From positions 1-56,579 of the forward strand of contig CABZHQ010000009.1 of NCBI GenBank assembly GCA_902525585.1: a stretch of 56,579 nt of DNA, given 5' to 3'. The notes beneath the pieces are model-generated. The model was not told where the DNA came from and did not search any database. It saw only the letters and a list, made by a program, of their open reading frames with translations. The stretch's first letter is position 1, and each line of letters begins with the position of its first letter. Made by a program: the position numbers and the translations under genes. This DNA comes from an uncultured Prochlorococcus sp. Lineage in GTDB: Bacteria; Cyanobacteriota; Cyanobacteriia; PCC-6307; Cyanobiaceae. Shown one piece after another: positions 8,658 to 18,230 of this stretch.

Positions 8658-9191
8658 ATGTCTGACAAAATGGATTTTCAGTCCCTTTCATTTGGAATGC
8701 GGCGCATTGGATGGATACGCTTTTGGGTTCAGACCATTTTAGGTGTTGTTGTTGCAGCTGTTTTGCTTTTTTCAAATGTTGTAAATAATAGCGAAGGTCA
8801 GCTTGGCCTAGCTCCTGGTCTATCACTTACAACAATATCCCTGATTTTACTACTTTTTAGTCTTTGGCAAGGTTGGTTAATAGTTAGAACAGGAAGAGCA
8901 ATCGCAAGCAACGCAAGACCCTCAAGGGGACAAACCGGTAAATTGATAAAACGAGGACTAATAGTTGATTTATTTGGAATTTTATTTGGATTAATTGGAT
9001 ATCAAGCTCTTATGGGAGCCTTATTTATACAAGCATCCTCTCAAACAACTGGACAATTGATAACAGCTACATCTGATATCCCAATTACTGGTCTTGAAAT
9101 ATTATCAGTTCTCAGTAACACGCAAGTTATCGCTGCTCATTTTTTTGGACTTTGCTTTTCTTTATGGCTTTTAAGAAGGATTTACAAATGA
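8658..9191 (+). CDS. DUF3611 (Tic21-like) membrane protein
   Basis: A 177-residue protein with four predicted membrane segments, at about 20-42, 55-75, 95-118 and 155-175. A polar loop [22 protein letters not shown] follows the second segment. The layout matches the cyanobacterial DUF3611 family, which I recall as homologous to the chloroplast inner-envelope protein TIC21/PIC1. The role in cyanobacteria is not settled (protein import or iron transport has been proposed for the plant protein). ATG at 8658. Its 3' end overlaps the convergent surE by 21 bases. Confidence 0.75.
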   Translation: MSDKMDFQSLSFGMRRIGWIRFWVQTILGVVVAAVLLFSNVVNNSEGQLGLAPGLSLTTISLILLLFSLWQGWLIVRTGRAIASNARPSRGQTGKLIKRGLIVDLFGILFGLIGYQALMGALFIQASSQTTGQLITATSDIPITGLEILSVLSNTQVIAAHFFGLCFSLWLLRRIYK

Positions 9192-9980
9192 ACTATTAAT
9201 TTTAGGTAAGTTGTCTAAATTACCTCTCCAAAATAAATCCGGTTCTACAGGTGTAAGAGATATTTTATTTTCTTGTATTTGAGATACATCGCTAGGCCAA
9301 TTCTTAGGACCGTAACCTTTCGATTTAAGATCTAACACAACTTCACCTGCTAACCAATAATAGTCATCACCCCTCGGGTCTTCCCTTTTGGAAAATTGAT
9401 TTTTATATTTTCTTACCGATAATCTTGTCCAGGATAATTCTTTAATTTTGTTTTTTTCGCAGGGGGGTATATTCAAGTTTAATAAAAGTGAAGCTGGCCA
9501 ACCATCATTAATTGCTTGTTCGGCAATATTCATTGCAATTTCTCCAGCAAATTCAAAATTCTTCCATTTAAAACTAGCAACACTTATTGCCATGGAAGGA
9601 ACATTTTCTAAAGTGCCTTCCATAGCCGCAGCTACTGTGCCTGAACAAAAAATATCTGTCCCTAAATTTGGTCCGTGATTTATTCCGGATAGTACCAGAT
9701 CAGGTTTATGATCCAAGAGTTCAGATAGTGCTAATTTGACACAATCAGCAGGTGTGCCTGAACATCCCCAAGCTTCAATTCCTTGTCCAAATAACTCGTC
9801 AGCTTTTTCCACTCTTAATGGGGATTGTAGAGTAAGACCATGACCAGTAGCTGATCTTTCTTGGTCAGGACATACCACTTTTACCTTATGTCCTCTTTTT
9901 TGGGCTGATTTTGCTAAAGCTCTTATCCCTGCTGCGAAAACTCCATCATCATTGCTAATTAATATATTTAACGGTTTCAT
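9171..9980 (-). CDS. surE: 5'/3'-nucleotidase SurE
   Basis: A 269-residue SurE phosphatase that hydrolyses nucleoside monophosphates. The N-terminal metal site ISNDDG is at 8-13, followed by [11 protein letters not shown]. The conserved [12 protein letters not shown] and [12 protein letters not shown] segments carry the remaining ligands, then [10 protein letters not shown]. Length is normal. Its stop codon lies inside the end of the DUF3611 gene. It diverges from pheS with 68 bases between starts. ATG at 9980 begins [13 protein letters not shown], a perfect family start. Confidence 0.95.
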   Translation of the reverse strand: MKPLNILISNDDGVFAAGIRALAKSAQKRGHKVKVVCPDQERSATGHGLTLQSPLRVEKADELFGQGIEAWGCSGTPADCVKLALSELLDHKPDLVLSGINHGPNLGTDIFCSGTVAAAMEGTLENVPSMAISVASFKWKNFEFAGEIAMNIAEQAINDGWPASLLLNLNIPPCEKNKIKELSWTRLSVRKYKNQFSKREDPRGDDYYWLAGEVVLDLKSKGYGPKNWPSDVSQIQENKISLTPVEPDLFWRGNLDNLPKINSSFVNPS

Positions 9981-10048
9981 TAATCAAGAAATTTTATTTA
10001 TGGACGATATTTAAGTAAGATAAAGCAATACTTATTTTTACTATATCA

Positions 10049-11056
10049 GTGAGTCAAATTGAATCGTTAAGTCAAATTGAGGAAAAACTAAATAATCTTT
10101 CTCTAACAGCAAAAAATAATATAGATAATTCAAATACTCATGAGGAACTGGATCAATTAAGAGTTTCCTTGCTAGGAAAAAAAGGTCATTTATCAATTAT
10201 TTTGAAAACGATGGCTCAATTATCTGCGACTGATAGACCAATTATTGGCCAGAAGGCAAATTTAATAAAGATAAATTTGCAAGAACTAATAACTGAAAGA
10301 AAAAATAAACTAAACAGCGAAGCCTTAGATAAAAAGATTAAAAAAGAAAAAATTGATGTAACTATCCCTTCAATTGGAACACCCCCTGGGAATAAACATC
10401 CTTTGATTTCAACTCAAGACGAAATAATAGATATTTTTTGTGGTTTAGGATATTCAATTGAAAGTGGCCCTGAAATAGAAACTGATTTTTATAATTTTGA
10501 GTCTCTCAACATACCCAAAAATCATCCGGCAAGAGATATGCAGGATACTTTCTACTTAGATGAAAATCGACTTTTAAGGACCCACACTTCTCCTGTTCAG
10601 ATAAGATACTTAGAGAGAAATCCTCCTCCAGTAAGAATTATCGCTCCCGGGAGAGTATATAGGAGAGATGCAGTAGATGCTACTCATTCCCCTGTATTTA
10701 ATCAGGTTGAGGTTTTATGTATCGATCAAGACATTAATTTTAGTCATTTAAGAGGAACAGTTCTTACATTTTTAAAGGCCTTTTTTGGAGATATTCCTGT
10801 AAGATTTAGAGCTAGCTATTTCCCATTTACTGAACCTTCAGCAGAAGTAGACGTCCAGTGGAAAGGTAAATGGTTAGAAGTAATGGGTTGCGGAATGGTT
10901 GATCCTAAGGTCTTAGAAAAATTAGGAATAGATTCTGAGAAATGGACTGGTTTTGCAGCAGGATTAGGAGTTGAGAGATTTTGTATGGTAAGACATCAGA
11001 TCGACGATATCAGAAAATTTTATACAAATGATCTTAGATTCTTAGAACAGTTCTAA
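10049..11056 (+). CDS. pheS: Phenylalanine-tRNA ligase alpha subunit
   Basis: A 335-residue PheS, the catalytic class II subunit of the alpha2-beta2 phenylalanyl-tRNA synthetase. About 90 N-terminal residues form the tRNA-binding coiled coil. The core follows with [55 protein letters not shown] and the final motif [22 protein letters not shown]. The start is GTG at 10049; no in-frame ATG precedes the coiled coil. pheT is not adjacent, which is usual for cyanobacteria. Confidence 0.96.
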   Translation: MSQIESLSQIEEKLNNLSLTAKNNIDNSNTHEELDQLRVSLLGKKGHLSIILKTMAQLSATDRPIIGQKANLIKINLQELITERKNKLNSEALDKKIKKEKIDVTIPSIGTPPGNKHPLISTQDEIIDIFCGLGYSIESGPEIETDFYNFESLNIPKNHPARDMQDTFYLDENRLLRTHTSPVQIRYLERNPPPVRIIAPGRVYRRDAVDATHSPVFNQVEVLCIDQDINFSHLRGTVLTFLKAFFGDIPVRFRASYFPFTEPSAEVDVQWKGKWLEVMGCGMVDPKVLEKLGIDSEKWTGFAAGLGVERFCMVRHQIDDIRKFYTNDLRFLEQF

Positions 11057-11126
11057 TAGTATTTAATTCTTAAATTAGGATTGTCCAACAAATTAGTTTA
11101 AGATAGTCTTAGTTTTAATTTTTTGA

Positions 11127-12035
11127 TTGGTACGTAAAGCAGGACTAATCGTAAATGATGGAAAGGAACTGGCTGTTCAAACTGCAACTTCTGTTCAAAA
11201 AAAATTGGAAAAATCTAATTTTGAAGTTGTAAGAGTTAGTAGCTCTGGAGGGATGGTTGGTTTCGCAAATCCTGATCAACATGTTCGTCCTTTGGGATAT
11301 ACGAATTGTGTTCCCGAGGGGTTTGATTCGTCAATGGAATTTGCAATTGTTCTTGGCGGAGATGGGACTGTACTTTCTGCTGCAAGGCAAACGGCGCCTG
11401 CTAAAATTCCAATTCTTACAATAAATACTGGTCATTTAGGATTTCTTGCGGAAGCTTACTTATCTAACCTAAATGAGGCGATAGATAAAATAATAGCTGG
11501 AAATTGGGATATTGAAGAAAGAACTTGCTTTATCATAAGTGTAATGAGGAATGATCAGAGGAGATGGGAGTCTCTTTGCCTTAATGAGATGGCTCTTCAT
11601 AGAGAACCTCTAACAAGTATGTGTCATTTTGAGATTTCTATAGGGCGACATGCTCCTGTGGATATTTCAGCTGATGGAGTAATCTTATCTACTCCAACTG
11701 GTTCTACCGCCTATTCTCTAAGTGCTGGCGGGCCAGTTATTACACCTGATTGCCCAGTAGTTCAATTAACTCCAATTGCTCCACATTCATTAGCGTCTCG
11801 GGCATTAGTTTTTAATGATTCAGAGCCAGTAACTGTTTTCCCTGCAACTCCTGAAAGGTTGGTAATGGTTGTTGATGGAAATGCTGGTTGTTATGTTTGG
11901 CCTGAAGATAGAGTTTTAATTAGAAAAAGTAAACATTCAGTAAAGTTTATTCGACTTGAAGATCATGAATTTTTTCAAGTTTTAAGAAATAAACTAGGTT
12001 GGGGGTTGCCCCATGTGGCTAAACCTAACAAATAA
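11127..12035 (+). CDS. nadK: NAD kinase
   Basis: A 302-residue NAD kinase that phosphorylates NAD to NADP. The family signature [13 protein letters not shown] lies at about 75-87, with Asp79 as the catalytic residue of GGDG. It is followed by [11 protein letters not shown], the LNEMALHR strand, and the C-terminal [22 protein letters not shown] and PIAPHSL motifs. The start is TTG at 11127, giving [10 protein letters not shown]; no in-frame ATG is available before the first strand. Cyanobacteria usually carry two NAD kinases; this is one of them. Confidence 0.95.
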   Translation: MVRKAGLIVNDGKELAVQTATSVQKKLEKSNFEVVRVSSSGGMVGFANPDQHVRPLGYTNCVPEGFDSSMEFAIVLGGDGTVLSAARQTAPAKIPILTINTGHLGFLAEAYLSNLNEAIDKIIAGNWDIEERTCFIISVMRNDQRRWESLCLNEMALHREPLTSMCHFEISIGRHAPVDISADGVILSTPTGSTAYSLSAGGPVITPDCPVVQLTPIAPHSLASRALVFNDSEPVTVFPATPERLVMVVDGNAGCYVWPEDRVLIRKSKHSVKFIRLEDHEFFQVLRNKLGWGLPHVAKPNK

Positions 12036-12048
12036 CAAGTATTTGAAT

Positions 12049-13323
12049 TTATTTTTTCCCTTTTAATAGAAAAACAGGATTATTTGGTTCTAATCTTATT
12101 CCCTCGGCGATACTTAAACTTTTATAGGTTTGAATTAAATTTAAATTTGTTTTGAAATTTTTATCTTCTAATTCCTCTTTTAATTCTTTAATAGTTTGAA
12201 CGTCAATTATTGGGATAACGATAATGTCTCCAATATCCATATCTTGTACAAGTTTATTAATAACCTGGAGTTTAGTTTTTTTATCACATCCTCCAATTAT
12301 TAATCTATTAGGGTTTTCAAAAGAACTTAAATTTCTCGCATTCAAGGTGTAATTTATGTCTTCCTCAAAAATAAATTTTGGTTTGACGTCAAGCCTTTTT
12401 GAGTTTTCTAGTATTAATTCTTTTGAGCCAATCCTTTTATCGAAACAAAACAAATCCAAATTAGGCCTTAACCTTAATGCCTCTAAACCAATTGACCCAC
12501 AACCTGCTCCTATATCCCAAATGACACCATTTCTTGGGAGCTCTAAAGCAGCTAATATTTGAATGCGAACTTCTCTTTTAGTTAATAAATTTGGTCTATC
12601 ATTAAAAGTCTTAAAAACATTGTCATTGATTCCGAATAGAGGAAGATTCTTGTTCGAATAATTTTCCTTTTTTTTTGAAAGAACAGCAACATTCAAATTT
12701 GATATATCTGAGGGCAATGACCCTTTAAGGTTTAATTTCCTGATTTTTTCATTTTCGAAGCCTATTTCTTCACAGAGCCAAAAATCGTAGATGTCAATCA
12801 GATTAAATTCTGATAAATTTTTTTTGATTATTTCTAGACTTTTGTTATTTGAATCTGTAATGACAGCCAAATTTGAAGGTCTTGCTTTAAGAGCCTCAAT
12901 TAACTTAGTCGAATCTCTGCCGTGAATACTCACATTAACAGTATCTTGCCATGGGATCTTTAACTTACTAAATGCTAATTGAATGCAAGTATTTGAAGGG
13001 TAGAAACTTAATTCATCTTTTGAAAAATTTTCTAGTAGTATTCTCCCAATTCCAAACCAGAGAGGATCTCCTCTTGAAATTAAAATAACATCAGTTTTTT
13101 GTGATCTAAGCCAGTTAACAAGTTCCTGATTACTGTTGCTCGAAAAAAATAATTTATTTTTTAATAAACCATTTTCGCTCCATGATTTTATTTCTTCAAA
13201 ATATGAATTTGGAACTGCAATAGAGACTGTCTCTTGAAATAGATTTTGTAATTTGAAAGATAGATCCTCAAAATTATAAGAATTAATTCCTACTACATGA
13301 ATTTTTCTTTTTTTTTCAGTCAT
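12049..13323 (-). CDS. cobL: Precorrin-6Y C5,15-methyltransferase (decarboxylating), CbiE-CbiT fusion
   Basis: A 424-residue two-domain enzyme of corrin ring synthesis (cobalamin/pseudocobalamin). Residues 1 to about 210 are a tetrapyrrole methylase of the CbiE type, with SRGDPLWFGIGR at 83-94 and the VSIHGRDS segment at about 131. Residues about 235-424 are the CbiT class I methyltransferase, with WDIGAGCGSIGLEALR at 269-284. Together they methylate C5 and C15 and decarboxylate the C12 acetate. Convergent with nadK, with 13 bases between stops, and divergent from the small gene that follows. Confidence 0.92.
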   Translation of the reverse strand: MTEKKRKIHVVGINSYNFEDLSFKLQNLFQETVSIAVPNSYFEEIKSWSENGLLKNKLFFSSNSNQELVNWLRSQKTDVILISRGDPLWFGIGRILLENFSKDELSFYPSNTCIQLAFSKLKIPWQDTVNVSIHGRDSTKLIEALKARPSNLAVITDSNNKSLEIIKKNLSEFNLIDIYDFWLCEEIGFENEKIRKLNLKGSLPSDISNLNVAVLSKKKENYSNKNLPLFGINDNVFKTFNDRPNLLTKREVRIQILAALELPRNGVIWDIGAGCGSIGLEALRLRPNLDLFCFDKRIGSKELILENSKRLDVKPKFIFEEDINYTLNARNLSSFENPNRLIIGGCDKKTKLQVINKLVQDMDIGDIIVIPIIDVQTIKELKEELEDKNFKTNLNLIQTYKSLSIAEGIRLEPNNPVFLLKGKK

Positions 13324-13376
13324 GAATATTTAATCTAAAGAAACTTATCTATTTGAATGTTTTATTAAATTATCTT

Positions 13377-13658
13377 ATGATTGTTCGAGCTTTCATAATA
13401 AATCAATTGTCCGAAAGAAGAAAGAGATTACATGATTTATTATTAACTCTAATAAATAAAGATAGTGAATTTGAGTTTATTGAAGAAGATTCTAGCGATT
13501 TAACATCTAGCTATTCCGAAAAAGACACTTTGAATTTATCTCGAGTTATAGAAAAAAATCGTAAAATAATCAAAAGATATCAAGCTATTGTAAGAACAGC
13601 TGTTACTCTTGATGCCCTGATGGATTCTGAAAATGAAGAAAATTACAAAATCAAATAA
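13377..13658 (+). CDS. Small conserved-type hypothetical protein
   Basis: About 93 residues from the ATG at 13377 (an upstream TTG at 13353 would add eight). The sequence is charged and helical: IINQLSERRKRLHDLLLTL, an acidic Ser-rich middle, then SRVIEKNRKIIKRYQAIVRTAVTLDALMDSE. No signal peptide, metal site or known motif. It overlaps the following secreted-protein gene by 26 bases, so the pair is probably co-expressed. Not recognised; it looks like the small unnamed proteins of marine picocyanobacteria. Confidence 0.65.
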   Translation: MIVRAFIINQLSERRKRLHDLLLTLINKDSEFEFIEEDSSDLTSSYSEKDTLNLSRVIEKNRKIIKRYQAIVRTAVTLDALMDSENEENYKIK

Positions 13659-14133
13659 AAATATTTTTTTAAAAAAAATATTACCTTTACTTTTACTACT
13701 ATCCTTTATTTTTAACCCATTAAAAGTATCCGCAGAAGTTGCAGAAACAGAAATAAATGGGGAATTTATGAATGCCAGCAGTGAGTTTTTAAGAGATTTG
13801 GACTTTGAAACTTGGCAATTGGTTGCCTATAAATCACCTCTTTTTGAAGATAAATTGATCTTGAGAGTAATAGGATATCCAGGAAATCTTAGGATTGATC
13901 ATCCCACTTACTTGAGGGTTGAATCAGGCAGAAAACAGTGGCTTTTAGATGATAAAACATTACTTAATGTTGAATTAGCAAATGATGGAAGACAAGCTGC
14001 AGCAGAATTCGATCTTGATGAATTGATTAAAAATTTAGATAAAAATAGACCATTAAGATTATCTTTGTCGGGAGTTTTTTCTGAGTTACCTGTTCCTCCT
14101 TTTGTTGTTAAAGAATGGAGATCACTAAACTGA
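13633..14133 (+). CDS. Exported DUF3122-like protein
   Basis: A 166-residue protein with a clear N-terminal signal: Lys-rich start, hydrophobic run at about 16-28 (ILPLLLLLSFIF) and a likely cleavage after VSA at about 34. The mature part has one compact beta-rich domain, with WQLVAYKSPLFEDKLILRVIGYPG, then FDLDELIKNLDKNRPLRLSL and PPFVVKEW. This resembles the cyanobacterial DUF3122 family, so it is probably a periplasmic or thylakoid-lumen protein. It overlaps the upstream small gene and ends 15 bases before ribD. Function unknown; family assignment is moderate. Confidence 0.75.
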   Translation: MKKITKSNKNIFLKKILPLLLLLSFIFNPLKVSAEVAETEINGEFMNASSEFLRDLDFETWQLVAYKSPLFEDKLILRVIGYPGNLRIDHPTYLRVESGRKQWLLDDKTLLNVELANDGRQAAAEFDLDELIKNLDKNRPLRLSLSGVFSELPVPPFVVKEWRSLN

Positions 14134-14148
14134 ATTTGACTTTTGGAG

Positions 14149-15243
14149 ATGACTGAAAAAAATGTAAGCCATATAAAATGGATGAAAAGAGCAATCTTTT
14201 TGGCTTCTTTAGGCAAAAATACAACGAGTCCTAACCCTAGGGTGGGAGCAGTGATAATTGATAAGGATGGAAAGCTTATTGCAGAAGGATTTCATTACAA
14301 GGCTGGCATGCCCCATGCTGAAGCGATGGCTTTTAATAATTTAAAAAAAGATCCCAAAGGGGGATCAATTTATGTAAATCTTGAACCTTGCTGTCACCAA
14401 GGTAGAACACCTCCATGTGTAGATAAAGTGATATCCTCTGGTATAAAAAAGGCTTATATATCTATTGAAGACCCTGATGCAAGAGTCGCTGGTAAAGGTA
14501 TTAAGCTTTTAGAAGAAGCTGGAATACAAGTTCATTTAGGATTATGTAAAAAGGAATCCTTAGATTTAAATAAGACTTTCATTCATAGGAATATTACTAA
14601 AAAGGCATTTGGTGTTTTTAAATGGGCAATGAGTATTGATGGGAGAATAGCTTTAAAAAATGGAAAAAGTAAATGGATTACTAATGAAGAATCAAGGGCA
14701 TTAGTACACTCTTTTAGATCAGAATTTGATGCAATAATCATTGGCGGAAACACATTAAGAAGAGATAATCCCCTTTTGACTACAAGAGGTTTAAAAAATC
14801 CTGAACCTTTGCGAGTTGTGTTTACAAAAAGTTTAGACCTGCCAACAAAATCTAATCTTTGGGATTGTAATAAGGCAAAAACATTAGTTATTTATGATTC
14901 TTCAACTGCAAATGAAAGGTATCTTAATAGGATTCCAAAGTCTGTTGAAATTGAAAAGGTATCATCAGATAATCCAGAGTTGATTTCAAAAATACTTGCT
15001 AAAAGGGGATGTAATAAAGTTTTGTGGGAATGTGGTCCTCGATTGGCTACTGCCGCAATAAAATCTAATTGTATTCAGGAAATTATTACTTTTATTGCTC
15101 CAAAAATTTTAGGTGGAGAAAATAGTATGAATCCCCTTGGGGATTTTGAGTTTGGAGAAATGCATGAAATTATTAAATTAAGCGAATCTCAGCATAGTTT
15201 GATTGGTGATGATATATGCGTTAAGAGTTCATTCAAAAATTAA
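14149..15243 (+). CDS. ribD: Bifunctional riboflavin biosynthesis deaminase/reductase RibD
   Basis: About 364 residues. The N-terminal deaminase domain has the zinc site HAEA (His56, Glu58 from this start) and EPCCHQGRTPPC (79-90). The C-terminal reductase domain begins at about 150 with FGVFKWAMSIDGRIAL, then IIGGNTLRRDNPLLT and LWECGPRLATAAI. It performs the second and third steps after GTP cyclohydrolase II. ATG at 14149 is chosen over the TTG at 14143, because family members begin close to the MKRAIFLA helix; a GGAG directly abuts the ATG. It is the second riboflavin-pathway gene in the window, after ribF. Confidence 0.94.
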   Translation: MTEKNVSHIKWMKRAIFLASLGKNTTSPNPRVGAVIIDKDGKLIAEGFHYKAGMPHAEAMAFNNLKKDPKGGSIYVNLEPCCHQGRTPPCVDKVISSGIKKAYISIEDPDARVAGKGIKLLEEAGIQVHLGLCKKESLDLNKTFIHRNITKKAFGVFKWAMSIDGRIALKNGKSKWITNEESRALVHSFRSEFDAIIIGGNTLRRDNPLLTTRGLKNPEPLRVVFTKSLDLPTKSNLWDCNKAKTLVIYDSSTANERYLNRIPKSVEIEKVSSDNPELISKILAKRGCNKVLWECGPRLATAAIKSNCIQEIITFIAPKILGGENSMNPLGDFEFGEMHEIIKLSESQHSLIGDDICVKSSFKN

Positions 15244-15262
15244 TTTTTAAGAAATTTTATAT

Positions 15263-15290
15263 GGGTTAAAGTACCGTACGGTTCTCACCC
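15263..15290. promoter_or_regulatory. Nested inverted repeat upstream of ftsH
   Basis: A 10-bp perfect palindrome ACCGTACGGT (15273-15282) is enclosed by GGGT (15263-15266) and ACCC (15287-15290). Both are GC-rich against a very AT-rich background. The T tract that a terminator would need is missing; an A tract follows instead. It lies 40 bases before the likely ftsH -10 element. It could be an operator or an RNA structure between ribD and ftsH. Confidence 0.45.
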
Positions 15291-15329
15291 AAAAAAAAGA
15301 ATACAGATACGGAAACTGTTGGTTTAGTT

Positions 15330-15335
15330 TATAAT
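15330..15335 (+). promoter_or_regulatory. Probable -10 element of the ftsH promoter
   Basis: A consensus TATAAT sits 23 bases before the ATG at 15358. No convincing -35 box is seen 17 bases upstream, as is common in Prochlorococcus. Transcription from here would begin near 15342, almost at the TTG at 15346, so the ATG at 15358 is the more reasonable start. Confidence 0.5.
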
Positions 15336-15357
15336 AAGTTCAAATTTGCCCACAATT

Positions 15358-17220
15358 ATGCCAATAAGACAAGACGATAATCAACCTAATAGAAAATTTG
15401 GAATTGTAAATATCATTTTGATAGGAGTTGGAGCACTACTTTTATTTAGTAGCCTTTTCCCTAATCAAAATATGCAAATCCCTAGGGTTCCTTACTCCTT
15501 ATTTATTGATCAAGTTAATGATGGAGAGGTAAAGAGAGCATATATCACCCAAGAACAAATCAGATATGAGTTAAATGGAGCTGAAGAGGGTGCACCCTCA
15601 GTGTTAGCAACAACCCCAATTTTTGATATGGATCTGCCTCAAAGACTAGAAAGTAAAGGGGTGGAATTCGCTGCGGCTCCTCCAAAGAAACCTAATTTCT
15701 TCTCAACTATATTGAGTTGGGTTGTTCCTCCTTTGATTTTTATACTTGTCTTGCAATTTTTCGCTAGAAGAAGTATGGGAGGCGGAGGTGCACAAGGTGC
15801 TCTAAGTTTTACTAAAAGTAAAGCTAAAGTTTATGTGCCAGATGATGAATCAAAAGTAACATTTGCGGATGTAGCAGGAGTTGATGAAGCTAAGGACGAA
15901 TTAACAGAAATAGTTGATTTTTTAAAAAAACCAGAAAGATATACGGATATTGGAGCTCGAATACCTAAAGGCGTACTTCTCGTGGGACCTCCAGGAACAG
16001 GAAAAACTCTTCTTTCAAAGGCTGTTGCTGGTGAAGCAGAAGTTCCTTTCTTCATTATTTCAGGTTCTGAGTTTGTGGAGCTTTTTGTTGGCGCTGGTGC
16101 TGCAAGAGTGCGAGATTTATTTGAACAGGCTAAGAAAAAAGCTCCTTGCATAATATTTATTGATGAATTAGATGCGATAGGTAAAAGTCGCTCAGGATCT
16201 ATGGGTGTAGTAGGTGGGAATGATGAAAGAGAACAAACTTTAAATCAGCTCCTTACAGAAATGGATGGGTTTGCCTCTGCCGACAAGCCTGTAATTGTCC
16301 TTGCAGCTACTAACCAACCAGAAGTGCTTGATGCTGCTTTGCTAAGACCAGGTAGATTTGATAGACAAGTTTTAGTTGACAGGCCAGATTTATCTGGAAG
16401 AAAAACAATCTTGGAAATTTATACAAAAAAAGTTAAACTTGCGGATTCAATAGACTTAGATTCTATTGCTCAAGCCACTAGTGGATTCGCAGGAGCTGAT
16501 TTAGCTAACATGGTAAACGAAGCTGCTTTACTTGCAGCAAGAGCAAAGAGGAAAAGTGTGGAACAACAAGACTTAAGTGAGGCGATAGAAAGAGTTGTTG
16601 CTGGATTGGAAAAGAAAAGTCGTGTATTGCAAGATGATGAAAAGAAAGTTGTTGCTTATCATGAGGTTGGGCATGCAATAGTTGGTCACCTTATGCCTGG
16701 AGGATCGAAAGTCGCAAAGATTTCAATTGTTCCAAGAGGAATGAGTGCACTTGGTTACACCCTTCAATTGCCAACAGAAGAAAGATTCTTGAATTCAAAA
16801 GAGGAATTAAAAGGACAAATTGCTACACTTCTCGGAGGAAGATCAGCAGAAGAGGTTGTTTTTGGAAAAATTACTACTGGAGCTTCTAATGATCTTCAAA
16901 GAGCTACCGATATTGCCGAGCAAATGGTAGGTACTTTTGGAATGAGTGACATACTTGGCCCTCTTGCGTATGACAAGCAAGGAGGAGGTCAATTTTTAGG
17001 AAATGGTAATAATCCTAGAAGATCCGTAAGTGATGCCACAGCGCAAGCAATAGATAAAGAAGTTAGGGATCTAGTAGATGATGCACATGAAACTGCACTT
17101 AAGATTTTGAGAAATAATTTACCTTTGCTTGAGTCGATTTCTCAAAAAATTCTTCAAGAGGAAGTTATTGAAGGCGAACAATTAAAGTCTTTACTCGCAG
17201 AATCTAAAATGCCTGCATAG
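15358..17220 (+). CDS. ftsH: ATP-dependent zinc metalloprotease FtsH
   Basis: About 620 residues. Two membrane segments (about 14-34 and 117-136) flank a lumenal or periplasmic domain. The AAA domain has Walker A GPPGTGKT (210-217), Walker [12 protein letters not shown] and the SRH region [21 protein letters not shown]. The protease site HEVGH is at about 435-439. Family length and order are complete. In cyanobacteria FtsH complexes degrade damaged photosystem II D1 and other membrane proteins; which of the usual four paralogues this is cannot be told here. ATG at 15358 is preferred over TTG 15346. argF follows after 27 bases. Confidence 0.96.
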   Translation: MPIRQDDNQPNRKFGIVNIILIGVGALLLFSSLFPNQNMQIPRVPYSLFIDQVNDGEVKRAYITQEQIRYELNGAEEGAPSVLATTPIFDMDLPQRLESKGVEFAAAPPKKPNFFSTILSWVVPPLIFILVLQFFARRSMGGGGAQGALSFTKSKAKVYVPDDESKVTFADVAGVDEAKDELTEIVDFLKKPERYTDIGARIPKGVLLVGPPGTGKTLLSKAVAGEAEVPFFIISGSEFVELFVGAGAARVRDLFEQAKKKAPCIIFIDELDAIGKSRSGSMGVVGGNDEREQTLNQLLTEMDGFASADKPVIVLAATNQPEVLDAALLRPGRFDRQVLVDRPDLSGRKTILEIYTKKVKLADSIDLDSIAQATSGFAGADLANMVNEAALLAARAKRKSVEQQDLSEAIERVVAGLEKKSRVLQDDEKKVVAYHEVGHAIVGHLMPGGSKVAKISIVPRGMSALGYTLQLPTEERFLNSKEELKGQIATLLGGRSAEEVVFGKITTGASNDLQRATDIAEQMVGTFGMSDILGPLAYDKQGGGQFLGNGNNPRRSVSDATAQAIDKEVRDLVDDAHETALKILRNNLPLLESISQKILQEEVIEGEQLKSLLAESKMPA

Positions 17221-17247
17221 TAATATTAGGGTTTAATTAAGGGATTT

Positions 17248-18174
17248 ATGCTTAAGCCAAACAAGCTTGTAAATAAAAACTTTTTATCAAGCTTGGATAT
17301 GTCATCTGAAGAAGTTAATCATATTATGGAGTTGGCAGAAAACTTCAAAAATAAAAATCTTAATATTGACCTCAATAACAAAGTTTTAGGATTAATTTTT
17401 GATAAGTCATCAACACGAACAAGAGTTAGTTTTCAGGTTGCGATGTCAAGACTTGGAGGCAATACAATTGACTTAAATCCCATTACTTCTCAGATTGGCA
17501 GAGGCGAGCCAATTAAGGATACTGCAAGAGTTCTAAGTAGATATTGTGATGTTCTCGCAATAAGAACATTTAATCAATACGCAATAGAAGAGTATGCAAA
17601 GTGGTCCTCGATACCAGTTATAAATGCTCTTACAGATTTAGAACATCCTTGTCAAGCGTTAGCTGATTACATGACAATTAAAGAGGAATTTAATGATTTC
17701 AAAAAAGTAGTTTTAACTTTTATAGGTGACGGCAATAATGTTGCAAATTCCCTTATTTTATGTGGGGCTTTATTGGGTGTTGAAGTCAGAATTGCTTGCC
17801 CTAAAGGTTATGAGCCAAATTCTTTGGTAATTAATAAGGCAAATGCAATTAGTAAAAAAAATAATTTCTTAAAAATAACTAATGATCTTTATTCTGCTGT
17901 CTCAGGGGCAAATGTACTTTATACAGATGTTTGGTCATCTATGGGCGAAGAGAATAAAAAAGAAGACAAAGATAAAGATTTTCATGGATTCACTATTGAT
18001 AGTAATTTAGTCGAGAAAGCAGCTAAAGATGCAATTATCCTACATTGTCTTCCTGCCTATAGGTCGAAAGAAATTACTGATGAAATTATCGAAAGTAAAA
18101 ATAGTAGAATTTTTAATCAAGCAGAAAATAGAATGCATGCTCAGCAGGCACTTTTATCTTGCCTTCTCTCGTAA
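17248..18174 (+). CDS. argF: Ornithine carbamoyltransferase
   Basis: A 308-residue OTCase that makes citrulline from ornithine and carbamoyl phosphate in arginine synthesis. Carbamoyl-phosphate binding STRTR is at 55-59 and HPCQ at 133-136. The ornithine-side region contains DVWSSMGEE, and HCLPAYR is at 266-272. Full length. It is in the same direction as ftsH with a short spacer and may share its transcript. It is followed by the inverted repeat at the start of lexA. Confidence 0.96.
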   Translation: MLKPNKLVNKNFLSSLDMSSEEVNHIMELAENFKNKNLNIDLNNKVLGLIFDKSSTRTRVSFQVAMSRLGGNTIDLNPITSQIGRGEPIKDTARVLSRYCDVLAIRTFNQYAIEEYAKWSSIPVINALTDLEHPCQALADYMTIKEEFNDFKKVVLTFIGDGNNVANSLILCGALLGVEVRIACPKGYEPNSLVINKANAISKKNNFLKITNDLYSAVSGANVLYTDVWSSMGEENKKEDKDKDFHGFTIDSNLVEKAAKDAIILHCLPAYRSKEITDEIIESKNSRIFNQAENRMHAQQALLSCLLS

Positions 18175-18198
18175 AACTTGCATATTAGCCCAAAAAGA

Positions 18199-18228
18199 GG
18201 TACAAATGTATTAGAGTACATTTGTTTT
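18199..18228. promoter_or_regulatory. Tandem LexA-like half-sites inside a perfect inverted repeat
   Basis: Two near-matches to the cyanobacterial SOS box (RGTAC-N3-D-GTWC-B) lie here: GGTACAAATGTATT (18199-18212) and AGTACATTTGTTTT (18215-18228). Each has a T in place of the final C of the second half. The same bases form a perfect 9-bp hairpin (ACAAATGTA 18202-18210, TACATTTGT 18217-18225) leading into Ts, so it may also end the argF transcript. Position just before lexA suits autoregulation. Confidence 0.55.
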
Positions 18229-18230
18229 AC

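Noticed and set aside
15263..15290. Palindrome before ftsH as a Rho-independent terminator of ribD
   Set aside because: An A tract, not a T tract, follows on the plus strand, and on the minus strand the T tract precedes the stem; so neither direction fits.
15831..16151. Open minus-strand frame of 106 codons inside ftsH
   Set aside because: It lies fully inside the AAA domain of a clear ftsH gene, has no motif of its own and no room for a promoter; a shadow frame.
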